Origin: Candidatus Altarchaeota archaeon
GTDB taxonomy: Archaea; Altiarchaeota; Altiarchaeia; IMC4; SCGC-AAA252-I15
Assembly (NCBI GenBank): GCA_018815265.1
Contig: JAHIYG010000181.1
Location: forward strand, 1-6,027
Reading direction: 5' to 3'
DNA length: 6,027 nt
Shown one piece after another: positions 1 to 5,973 of this stretch; the stretch's first letter is position 1; each line of letters opens with the position of its first letter. The notes under the pieces were generated by a model, which saw only the letters and a program-made list of their open reading frames with translations, was not told where the DNA came from and did no database searches. The position numbers and the translations under genes are program-made.

Positions 1-199
1 CATCTGTTATCTCTTCCTCATCCCATTTTTTCTCGTTTTTCAGGGCGTCGTATCTTTGCTTGCACAGTTCAACTGCAACAGCGTCTGGCTTGTGCTTTTT
101 TATCGCGTCTTCAACTGCCTTCACAGATTCCTCTGAGACATGGGCTGTGCCAACCAGTGTGATTTTCTTGTCTCCTAGAACCAATTCTTCAACAGGCAT
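1..199 (-). CDS. TraB/PrgY-family protein, N-terminal part (runs off left edge)
   Basis: Only the first 66 residues lie in the window, starting at the ATG at 199-197. The visible part has the TraB/PrgY/GumN hallmarks: a beta strand leading into LVGTAHVS (His20), then a helix, then VAVELCKQRYDAL (Glu44 and Arg49). The GxxH and Glu motifs are conserved in this family, which in archaea usually ends in several membrane helices, and which is thought to be related to metal-dependent proteases. Its best-known bacterial members reduce peptide-pheromone activity (PrgY, TraB); the archaeal role is unknown. The start lies 5 bases after the stop of the lipoprotein gene, so the two are probably co-transcribed. 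The preceding GGTTGA (210-205) is only a weak ribosome-binding match. The family call rests on motifs in a fragment and is fairly secure; the substrate cannot be inferred. Confidence 0.85.
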   Translation of the reverse strand, partial: MPVEELVLGDKKITLVGTAHVSEESVKAVEDAIKKHKPDAVAVELCKQRYDALKNEKKWDEEEITD

Positions 200-204
200 T
201 TTTT

Positions 205-909
205 TCAACCGCATTTGATTGCGAAGCCTTCCATCTGCGACCTTACAGTGGCTGTTCCCCTTCCTGTGAGCACCTCATATCTGCCTGTTGTCGGGCACAA
301 AAGCACCGGACACATGCTCCACTGCTGGTTTTGCGGGCCGTAGAAGCACTCCATTGCGTTGTTGAGTTTTTCCTCCTGGTATCCGCCGATTTTTATCTTT
401 GTGAAGTAGACTCCTTTTTTGACGGCAACCATCTCGGCAGTGCCTAAGAAGTCATCTCCGCAGCGTGTGCTGTAGAAATACAATATGCTGTCTGGGTTGT
501 ATCCCGCGGCCTTTATGCAGTCATAAGTCGCTGCCTTTGTTATTGCTGCAACGGTTGTCGCGGGAGCTAATGTGGTAGTTACTATTGTGGTTGTCTGTAC
601 TACTTGCGCTGTAGTTGTTGTTTCATAAGTCATGGGTTCGTCAAAGTCTGTGTCTATTTGGTCCTGCTGTATGTCGTCTTCAGAACCTATGTCATAGTCG
701 TCTGTCTGTTCTTCATCGTTGTCACAGATACTGTTTGAGTTGTAGTCAAGGCAGCAGCCGGTGCCAAAGACTATGTATGGCGGGGTGCACCCTGCATCGT
801 CTGCATCACCTGAGGATACAGACGTCAGCCCGCTGAGGTCTGTTCCTCCGCAGCATATGCAGCCCGAAAAAAGTATGACTGTCCCAAGTAAAAGGATTAT
901 TTTCTCCAT
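205..909 (-). CDS. Lipoprotein with Thr-rich linker and possible thioredoxin-like C-terminal domain
   Basis: This 234-residue protein is probably exported and lipid-anchored. Residues 1-16 form a hydrophobic signal peptide ending in a lipobox, LFSG before Cys17. Residues 41-67 hold a Cys/Asn/Asp motif, GCCLDYNSNSICDNDE, which resembles Ca-binding-like motifs I associate with surface proteins of DPANN archaea. An acidic stretch follows (64-91), then a Thr-rich linker (about 95-119) of the kind often O-glycosylated. The C-terminal region (129-234) begins with a strand ending in a lone Cys, ILYFYSTRCGDD (Cys150), and later has CPVLLC (200-205), which could be a cis-Pro loop. This suggests a thioredoxin fold without the CxxC pair, but it is inference. 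There are 13 cysteines in all. The gene leads a probable two-gene unit with the TraB-family gene. Its ATG at 909 is preceded by AAGGA four bases upstream. Function is unknown. Confidence 0.88.
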   Translation of the reverse strand: MEKIILLLGTVILFSGCICCGGTDLSGLTSVSSGDADDAGCTPPYIVFGTGCCLDYNSNSICDNDEEQTDDYDIGSEDDIQQDQIDTDFDEPMTYETTTTAQVVQTTTIVTTTLAPATTVAAITKAATYDCIKAAGYNPDSILYFYSTRCGDDFLGTAEMVAVKKGVYFTKIKIGGYQEEKLNNAMECFYGPQNQQWSMCPVLLCPTTGRYEVLTGRGTATVRSQMEGFAIKCG

Positions 910-912
910 AGT

Positions 913-917
913 TCCTT
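913..917 (-). promoter_or_regulatory. Ribosome-binding site of the lipoprotein gene
   Basis: Minus-strand AAGGA lies four bases before the ATG at 909, inside GTGAAGGA (920-913). It is a partial match to the archaeal anti-Shine-Dalgarno sequence and supports this start. It is notable because most other genes here appear to have no leader. Confidence 0.5.
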
Positions 918-939
918 CACTATAGTACTATATCTTTGT

Positions 940-955
940 CTTTATATAACTCGTT
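940..955 (-). promoter_or_regulatory. Archaeal promoter (BRE/TATA) for the lipoprotein-TraB unit
   Basis: On the minus strand, AACGAGT (955-949) is followed directly by TATATAAAG (948-940), a good archaeal TATA box. Its centre is about 35 bases from the ATG. Transcription should therefore start near 918-920 and leave a leader of roughly 10 bases, enough to include the AAGGA. The hexamer AACGAG also sits directly upstream of the DRG TATA-like element. Confidence 0.65.
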
Positions 956-961
956 TTCTTT

Positions 962-975
962 GTGTTAAAAAACAC
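962..975 (-). terminator. Possible oligo-T terminator after the glycosyltransferase remnant
   Basis: About 15 bases after the TAG of the remnant, the minus strand has a run of six T (972-967) inside the imperfect palindrome GTGTTTTTTAACAC. Oligo-T tracts are the main termination signal in archaea. The short, AT-rich stem is weak. The site lies just upstream of the lipoprotein promoter, where termination would make sense. Confidence 0.35.
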
Positions 976-989
976 CGTAAATAGCCTTT

Positions 990-1480
990 CTATTGTATGT
1001 TGTATTCAAATACTTTCGGCGCGTTCTGCTGATTTAATGGTTCAGAAACGCTATAATCACATACTGGAATATTTTCTTTTGAACCAAATCGTGATATGCA
1101 GAATATTCTTTTAGGGCATTTAATTTTCTTTAAATCTGTCTGACTAATGATTTTGAATTCTTTCTCATTAGAGTAATAATCTAGGGCAGTGCGTGTTGGT
1201 TGATAATCTGGGATAAGAATAATTGCATCACCCGTCGTGTATGTCCTATTGACGTAATTAATTGCTCTCTCCCTCATGAAGGTCATATACAGTGGCAGAT
1301 CGCCAGGTATATTTTTGACAAATGATATCATCTCCCATGCCGAAGCAAAGCTGTTTGGAAGAGATGTATAGAGTGTCCATAGTTCATCTAGCCAAAGGCT
1401 CTCTAAATCCAAGTTGTGAAATCTCAAAATGCCAGCAAAAATAACCATCAAAATTAAAATTTTTTCTCTGTAATTTCCAT
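990..1480 (-). pseudogene. Remnant of a GT-C (GT39/GT83-like) membrane glycosyltransferase, internally deleted
   Basis: The longest open part (990-1451) encodes 153 residues, although intact relatives usually exceed 400. Its N-terminal part matches the family start: a first membrane helix, then RFHNLDLESLWLDELW with the luminal acidic pair (Asp22, Glu23), then GDLPLY, which resembles the D-x-P-P-L-Y region. The sequence jumps after about residue 58 to RERAINYVNRTYTTGDAIIL, which is typical of the soluble C-terminal region (helix, then PGD-type strand, then a TALDYY stretch). The intervening membrane helices are missing. The open frame has no good start: it begins at TTG/ATG (1451-1446), inside the first helix. 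An ATG at 1480 would read MEITEKK and then join the helix only if one base were added to the A6 run (minus strand, 1465-1460). As written that frame stops at TAA 1456-1454. Base composition is more AT-rich than its neighbours, and no convincing promoter is visible. A short functional protein is possible but less likely. Confidence 0.7.
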
Positions 1481-1515
1481 ACGCTAACTCTATTGGTTTC
1501 TACGCCATATCCCAA

Positions 1516-1535
1516 CCACATGTTTAGACATGCGG
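1516..1535 (-). terminator. Hairpin just after the stop of the 201-residue gene
   Basis: Starting four bases after the TAA of the upstream gene, the minus strand can fold CCGCATGT / ACATGTGG with a CTAA loop. As minus-strand RNA all eight positions pair, one as G-U; as plus-strand RNA the same position is an A-C mismatch. That favours a minus-strand role. No T-run follows, so it may be a 3' end-stabilising hairpin and not a true terminator. Confidence 0.35.
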
Positions 1536-1539
1536 CCTT

Positions 1540-2145
1540 TTATTTGAGTCCTGGGCTTTGCATCTGCTGTAGTTTGGCTTCGGCAGCTAGTTGGTGGTTT
1601 CCAGTTGCTTCTTTTGTTATCCTTTCCAAAAGCGGTATCACTCTTGCTTTGAGAGTTGCGTCATCTGCTGCAGTCTTTACCCTATCCCATGCAGTATCTC
1701 CTCTTCGGCCCTCTGATGCTTTGGTGACTACGGTAGCTAGGTTATTGAGTGCGTGTCCCCGTGTCCCGAGCATGTTGGATGTTTCAACAAGATTATTCAG
1801 CGCTTTATCCCCCATTTCTCCCTTCTTGTTTATGGCTAGATACATAAGCTGGTCGCAGCATATTCCTCTGTTATCAACGTATTCTGGTTTGCCTGGGGTG
1901 CGCGGTGTCTTGGCTCCATCCACTATCTTTTCGAGTGCTCGTTTCTGTGCGTCGATGTTTTTCCCGTCCATGACAACGTTTCTGAGTTTCATTGCTGCCA
2001 GACCAACCGCTTCCTTGTCGAAGACCTTCTGGCCTAGCTGCTCTACAGCCTGCAAGGACTCTGGCCCCACCTGTTTTGCTTGGGTTTCCCATAAATCGAG
2101 GTTTTGATGCCCTTTATTACTTGGAGGTTTTGTTGCGGTTACCAT
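1540..2145 (-). CDS. Unrecognised helical protein
   Basis: I do not recognise this 201-residue protein. It has no signal peptide or membrane segment and is rich in Ala, Leu, Lys, Gln and Asn. It appears to be mostly helices joined by short loops. Helix-like units fall at about 27-45, 46-60, 64-77, 95-106, 112-125, 130-144 and 152-180. Two units share ALNNL (115-119 and 132-136), so a HEAT/ARM-like helical repeat is possible. The only cysteines are the adjacent pair in GICCDQL (96-97). The first 15 residues look flexible, as does the stretch at 79-92 with PRTPGKPEY. The start at 2145 is supported by a perfect TATA box whose centre is 26 bases upstream, which predicts a leaderless mRNA. A long open frame on the opposite strand (1493-2107) gives an implausible Ser/Cys-rich product, so the minus frame is preferred. 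Confidence 0.75.
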   Translation of the reverse strand: MVTATKPPSNKGHQNLDLWETQAKQVGPESLQAVEQLGQKVFDKEAVGLAAMKLRNVVMDGKNIDAQKRALEKIVDGAKTPRTPGKPEYVDNRGICCDQLMYLAINKKGEMGDKALNNLVETSNMLGTRGHALNNLATVVTKASEGRRGDTAWDRVKTAADDATLKARVIPLLERITKEATGNHQLAAEAKLQQMQSPGLK

Positions 2146-2167
2146 GTTAGAGTTTGAGAAGCACTGC

Positions 2168-2175
2168 TATATAAA
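2168..2175 (-). promoter_or_regulatory. Perfect archaeal TATA box, leaderless promoter
   Basis: The minus strand reads TTTATATA, the archaeal consensus, preceded by CGCAGG in the BRE position. Its centre is about 26 bases from the ATG at 2145, so transcription should start at or within a base or two of the start codon. It sits in the 48-base gap after the DRG stop, giving the downstream gene its own promoter. Confidence 0.75.
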
Positions 2176-2193
2176 CCTGCGATGCATGAGGTG

Positions 2194-3270
2194 TCATAGT
2201 TCTTTTACGATGGTTACTATGTCTTTGTCTTTTAGGGCATGGTTTATTCCGCATCTCTGTCCTTCGTGTTTCACTGATTTGCCCCATACCATGGCGTAGC
2301 GGAATTTTTTAATGAAGTCTTTATGTAGTTTAGTGCACATGTCAGCTATTGTTGAGCCCTCTGAAAGTATGAGTGGGTCTTCCAAGTCTGCCTTGCTGCC
2401 TTGCGGCCTAAGATATACTCTCATGAATTTCAGCTTTGTGAATATCAGCTCTCTGAGTTTGTCTAGGTTGATGTCTTTTTCTGCGGATATGGGGAGGTAG
2501 TCTTTCGGGATTTTGGCTGGCATTTCAAGGTCTGCCTTGTTGACTACGACAATCGAGGGTATGTATACTCTGTTGTCCATTATTGCGTCTATTAATTGGT
2601 CGTCTGTCAGGTCGCCCTTTATTATGACGTTGGCGTTGTGTATGCTTTTGGTACCAAGTATCTCCATTACTGCTCTGTTGTCCAATTTTGTGTGTTTAGT
2701 CGTCCATGTGATGTTTATCCCCCCTCTCGGGAGTTTCTCTATTGTGACGTCCGGTTTTTTCTTGTCTAGCCTTATGCCTATGTCTTCTAGTTCGTTTTTT
2801 ATCTCTTCCCCCACTTCAAGCTTTTTTGCATCCAAGACTATCAATGCGAGGTCTGCATTTCTGACCATCGAAAGCACTTCCCTGCCTCGTCCCTTTCCTC
2901 CTGCAGCTCCAACTATCAATCCTGGGACGTCTAGCAACTGTATGTTGACTCCTCCGTAGTGCAGCATACCAGGTACTACCTCGAGTGTTGTGAACTCGTA
3001 TGCTGCCACCTTGCTTTCAGCGTTTGTGAGCCTGTTCAAAAGTGTTGATTTTCCAACTGATGGGAGTCCTACGAAGACGACCGTTGCATGTCCCTCTTTT
3101 TTTATGCCGAAACCTAATCCTTTGGCTGAGCCTCGCTTTCTCGTCTCTTGCGTCTCCTTGAGTGCTGCAATTTTTGCCTTGAGCTTTCCAATATGGTGTT
3201 GGGTAGCTTTGTTGTATTTGGTCTTCTCAATCTCCTCCTCAAGAGCCTTGATTTTGTCTTCAATCGACAT
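2194..3270 (-). CDS. DRG-family (developmentally regulated GTP-binding) Obg-like GTPase
   Basis: This complete 358-residue TRAFAC GTPase of the DRG/Rbg group is close to the usual family length of about 365. Residues 1-45 are a basic, helical, coiled-coil-like N-terminus. The P-loop is GLPSVGKST (68-76). The switch I Thr is in the YEFTT segment (91-95). G3 is DVPGL (114-118), followed by a Gly-rich loop GAAGGKGRGRE (121-131) typical of Obg/DRG proteins. An insertion (about 160-235) carries the DRG signature GIRLDKKKPD and GGINI. G4 is NKAD (244-247) and G5 is ISA (261-263). A TGS domain fills about 283-358. Eukaryotic DRGs act on translating ribosomes with a DFRP partner; archaeal relatives probably also act in translation, and no partner gene is visible here. 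The ATG at 3270 fits a promoter about 30 bases upstream. All nucleotide-binding motifs look intact. Confidence 0.96.
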   Translation of the reverse strand: MSIEDKIKALEEEIEKTKYNKATQHHIGKLKAKIAALKETQETRKRGSAKGLGFGIKKEGHATVVFVGLPSVGKSTLLNRLTNAESKVAAYEFTTLEVVPGMLHYGGVNIQLLDVPGLIVGAAGGKGRGREVLSMVRNADLALIVLDAKKLEVGEEIKNELEDIGIRLDKKKPDVTIEKLPRGGINITWTTKHTKLDNRAVMEILGTKSIHNANVIIKGDLTDDQLIDAIMDNRVYIPSIVVVNKADLEMPAKIPKDYLPISAEKDINLDKLRELIFTKLKFMRVYLRPQGSKADLEDPLILSEGSTIADMCTKLHKDFIKKFRYAMVWGKSVKHEGQRCGINHALKDKDIVTIVKEL

Positions 3271-3290
3271 TGTCGGCTTAGATTAGGTAC

Positions 3291-3310
3291 CAGAAACTTA
3301 AATTCTCGTT
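3291..3310. promoter_or_regulatory. Shared divergent TATA-like element, DRG gene versus receiver-domain gene
   Basis: The 57-base gap between the two divergent start codons holds one strong TATA-like core, CTTAAATT (3297-3304), which reads AATTTAAG on the minus strand. Its centre is about 30 bases from the DRG ATG (3270) and about 27 from the plus-strand ATG (3328). A purine-rich BRE candidate flanks each side: CAGAAA (3291-3296) for the plus gene and AACGAG (minus, 3310-3305) for DRG. Both transcripts would have almost no leader. Confidence 0.55.
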
Positions 3311-3327
3311 ATTCCCCATTTTATTAC

Positions 3328-4605
3328 ATGAATACTCAGAAGCAACCTGGGCAGGTACCAGACCATAGTGCGTTGCCCCCTCATATGGCTGCCAAGTCCC
3401 CTCACCCGTTTCAGTCTTCAATAGACCGGGTTTTGTCTGGTCAGACTGACATGGGCGCTGATTTCAAGCCCCTGCTTTCCGCGTTGAAGGCATTGCCTGA
3501 AGGGCGTCAGAACTATACGCTCGAAACATTCAAGCTAATCCATGGCTTCTTCAAGGGGAGGAGATTGAATTTCGACTCCTACACAATGGATGATGTGGCG
3601 TTCCTGATAACTGACCCGGTTGGCGACTTGATACGTCGGACGCTAACCCACACCTACGTGGCTCAGAAGATAGATGAGAGGGTAAAGACTGATCCGCAAA
3701 AGCCGGGGGAGGAGGAGTCGAAGCAGTTGTTTTTAAGGTATTTCTCGGCGCAGGGGTGGTCTCATTTCGTGGGTTCCGGGGTTGGTTCGAAACGAAGGGA
3801 GGAGATTGTTGCCGCATTTCCCGGCGAGGAAATACACGTCCATACCCGCCAATTATTGGATGACTGGACTAAATCCTGTGTGAGACATGGCGAATTCAAC
3901 CTTCGAATGATGCGTGAAGGCTATCTCATTGCACAGGAGATATTTGAACCAATCGAGGCTAAAGCAGTGGAGATGTTCGGGCCGCTAAGGGAGGAGGAGG
4001 CAAGGGATAACCTTCCGAGTGTCTTCTTCACCGACTCAAGGCATGCGATGGATTTCAGGCATACCTTCTTAAATCTTGACTCTCCTGTGCGCCATATCAT
4101 GGGTGCTGACTTGAATCTTCCACCGCTTGTGAGGGAGGCGTCGTTCATGTTTGTGGAAGACAATGTATTGGACAGGTTCTGGGAGGGAGTATTAAACCAG
4201 GTGAAGGGACTCAACAGGTATTTTCCAGATGTCCGGCTTAGCAATCTTTCCCCGCAGGACAAGCTCACAACATCTGATGAAATGCATGGCTGCTACTCTT
4301 GCGCTGAGCGCGCGCTTGAGGTTATTGAGAAAAATGCAGGCATCGGGAAGAAGCCTCCTGACATAATCTTGTCAGATATTGATTTGGGAAGGGACAAAAT
4401 GGACGGTATTGCTTTTGTGCTGGCAGTGCATGAGCGCTTTCCTGAGACTCAAATACTCATGCTTTGGACAAGCAACCCAGAACTGCATACAGAGGATGTC
4501 GCCAAGCTTCAAAGGGAGGGCATAATAAAACGCTCGTTCAAAAAGAGGGAGTTCACGCCAGGGGAGTTCATAGAGGAAGTGAACAAGGCACTTTCTGAAA
4601 AATAG
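3328..4605 (+). CDS. Protein with novel N-terminal region and C-terminal receiver (REC) domain
   Basis: This 425-residue cytoplasmic protein has a receiver domain at its C-terminus. The REC residues are all present: acidic pair Glu277-Asp278 in FVEDN, phospho-acceptor Asp350 in DIILSDIDL, followed by MDG (358-360), Thr381 in ILMLWTSN, and Lys401 in GIIKRS. The acidic pair and Asp350 are about 72 residues apart, against about 44 in CheY, so the domain has an insertion around 285-320 that includes HGCYSC. Residues 1-28 look disordered (Pro, Gln, His). Residues 30-270 are mainly helical and match no family I know. They include FRHTFLN and, just after, SPVRHIMG, faintly like a histidine-kinase H-box. 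No DNA-binding domain is seen. The ATG at 3328 was chosen because it fits the divergent promoter; the frame is open back to 3148 but would overlap DRG. No kinase gene is visible nearby. The REC call is firm; the output is unknown. Confidence 0.85.
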   Translation: MNTQKQPGQVPDHSALPPHMAAKSPHPFQSSIDRVLSGQTDMGADFKPLLSALKALPEGRQNYTLETFKLIHGFFKGRRLNFDSYTMDDVAFLITDPVGDLIRRTLTHTYVAQKIDERVKTDPQKPGEEESKQLFLRYFSAQGWSHFVGSGVGSKRREEIVAAFPGEEIHVHTRQLLDDWTKSCVRHGEFNLRMMREGYLIAQEIFEPIEAKAVEMFGPLREEEARDNLPSVFFTDSRHAMDFRHTFLNLDSPVRHIMGADLNLPPLVREASFMFVEDNVLDRFWEGVLNQVKGLNRYFPDVRLSNLSPQDKLTTSDEMHGCYSCAERALEVIEKNAGIGKKPPDIILSDIDLGRDKMDGIAFVLAVHERFPETQILMLWTSNPELHTEDVAKLQREGIIKRSFKKREFTPGEFIEEVNKALSEK

Positions 4606-4624
4606 TTTCTAATTTATTTTCTCT
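4606..4624 (+). promoter_or_regulatory. AT-rich spacer: weak TATA box for the glycosyltransferase, possible T-rich terminator
   Basis: In the 36-base gap, AATTTATTTT (4611-4620) is centred about 27 bases before the ATG at 4642, which is right for a leaderless archaeal promoter. The same T-rich stretch directly follows the TAG of the upstream gene and could also end its transcript. Read-through as an operon cannot be excluded. Confidence 0.4.
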
Positions 4625-4641
4625 CCAGAAAATACTACTTT

Positions 4642-5922
4642 ATGTTTGGTAAATCAAGGCATCTTTTTTTGGTTTTGGCTGTCGCCTTGTTATTTCGGTG
4701 TTTTCTGTTTTTTTCCTATCACCCGTGGGATTTGTCTGATGACCCGTCGTTGATGAATGATTTGCTGCATCAGAGGTCTGTTTTCTCAATTGACACTGGC
4801 AGGGACGACCTCTGGTATCATCAGAGCGCATTAAACATACTCTCAGGCGTTAGGGTTGAACCCTATCGGGGTCCGGGGTATCCTTTTTTCATAGCTGTGG
4901 TGTACTACCTCTTCGGTGTGCATCCGTGGGTTGTGCTTCTTGTCCAGTCTGTCTTGGATGTTTTCACAGTGTATCTAATCTATAAAATCTCTTTTCTCGC
5001 GTTTGAAAACAGGTTTGTCTCATTTGTTTCTGGTGTTTTTTACCTTCTCGATGTCACAACCTCCTATTATGTCCTGCAGTTGATGAGCGAGTCCATGCAC
5101 AACCTTCTTTTCCTGTTGTCTGTCTACATAACACTGCATGCGGCAAGAGCTAATTCATTCGTTAAACTATCACTAGGCGGGTTTTTTATGGCGTTGGCTT
5201 CATATGTTCGTCCTGCGATGCTGTATTATTTTCTTTTTGTCTTGTTTGTGCTGGTTTTCCTTACCTCTCGAAAAAAGGCGGTTTTGTCTGCTGTGGTGGC
5301 TTATTTTTTTGTTTTTTCAGCTGTGGTCTTCCCTCTTTTTCTTAGGAACTACATGGACTACGGGTTTTTCTCTTTCTCATCGGTTGGCGGTAGCCACATG
5401 TGCCAGTGGATTGCATCCTATGTGAAGGCTAGGGTAGATTCTATTGAGCGCTCTCAGGCGTCGAATATTTTGTGCAAGTTGAATGGGACTATGAGGAATC
5501 CGTTTGTCATTTCATCATACCGGAAATCAATTGCTATTTCATATCTCTCCTCCCATCCGGTGGATTTTTTCTGGGCATATGTTGCTGGGGTGTTTGGTTT
5601 TCTGAAGGAGACTCCATTGTCTCTTGTTAGCTCTGAGTTTTCAGCGTACTTCACTGAAAATGGAGTTGATTCAGGTCTTGCATATTCTGTGTTGAGAATA
5701 TTTAATCTTATTTTCGTCTCTGTGTTGTATTCTCTTTTTTTGTTTGCTGTGTTAAGAGGGAAGAAATCTTTCTATATTGTTTTCTTTTTTTTGTCTGTGT
5801 GCTTTTTCGCCCTAGTGTCCGGCCCAAATGGGGCAAGCACGTTTGGTAGGATGAGAATGCCTGCGCAACCCTTCATATCTATTCTTTCAGCATATGGTTT
5901 ATCTCTTGTTCTGAAGAAGTAG
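4642..5922 (+). CDS. Integral-membrane GT-C glycosyltransferase (GT39/PMT_2-like)
   Basis: This 426-residue polytopic protein has about 10-12 predicted membrane segments. Enzymes of this fold transfer sugars from lipid-phosphate donors to protein or lipid acceptors on the outer face of the membrane. After helix 1 (7-25), a luminal loop holds Asp55-Asp56 in DDLWYHQSALNIL, the usual D...Y...A pattern. RGPGYPFFIA (76-85) follows, the family's PGYP motif at the start of the next helix. LMSESMHN (147-154) corresponds to the conserved Glu region, and ALASYVRPAML (184-194) to the 'A.L.RP' loop. A long external loop spans about 236-308. The C-terminus ends with GRMRMPAQPF (402-411), the typical last-helix motif, so the protein looks full-length but lacks the soluble tail seen in some relatives. 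The start is supported by a TATA-like element 27 bases upstream. Acceptor and sugar are unknown; surface or S-layer glycosylation is a reasonable guess. Confidence 0.88.
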   Translation: MFGKSRHLFLVLAVALLFRCFLFFSYHPWDLSDDPSLMNDLLHQRSVFSIDTGRDDLWYHQSALNILSGVRVEPYRGPGYPFFIAVVYYLFGVHPWVVLLVQSVLDVFTVYLIYKISFLAFENRFVSFVSGVFYLLDVTTSYYVLQLMSESMHNLLFLLSVYITLHAARANSFVKLSLGGFFMALASYVRPAMLYYFLFVLFVLVFLTSRKKAVLSAVVAYFFVFSAVVFPLFLRNYMDYGFFSFSSVGGSHMCQWIASYVKARVDSIERSQASNILCKLNGTMRNPFVISSYRKSIAISYLSSHPVDFFWAYVAGVFGFLKETPLSLVSSEFSAYFTENGVDSGLAYSVLRIFNLIFVSVLYSLFLFAVLRGKKSFYIVFFFLSVCFFALVSGPNGASTFGRMRMPAQPFISILSAYGLSLVLKK

Positions 5923-5968
5923 CGTCGGGGGCGCTCACGGTTTCGGTTTTTGCGCCCCCAGACGTTTT
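5923..5968 (+). terminator. GC-rich hairpin followed by TTTT, likely terminator
   Basis: Immediately after the TAG of the glycosyltransferase, CGTCGGGGGCGC (5923-5934) pairs with GCGCCCCCAGACG (5952-5964). This makes a 12-bp stem with one bulged A (5960) and a 17-base loop, followed by TTTTGTT. It has the shape of a bacterial intrinsic terminator and is much more GC-rich than its surroundings. Archaeal termination depends mainly on the T-run, so the stem might instead protect the 3' end. Confidence 0.55.
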
Positions 5969-5973
5969 GTTGA

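Noticed and set aside
1493..2107. Long plus-strand open frame (204 codons) opposite the helical-protein gene
   Set aside because: The product is an implausible Ser/Cys/Phe-rich sequence, it has no promoter, and the minus-strand gene has a perfect TATA box at the right distance.
2312..3286. Plus-strand open frames opposite the DRG gene
   Set aside because: They are low-complexity Ser/Leu-rich shadows of a gene whose GTPase motifs are all intact on the minus strand.
3148..3327. A 60-residue N-terminal extension of the receiver-domain protein
   Set aside because: It would run antisense over the DRG coding region and lies upstream of the expected transcription start; the ATG at 3328 fits the promoter.
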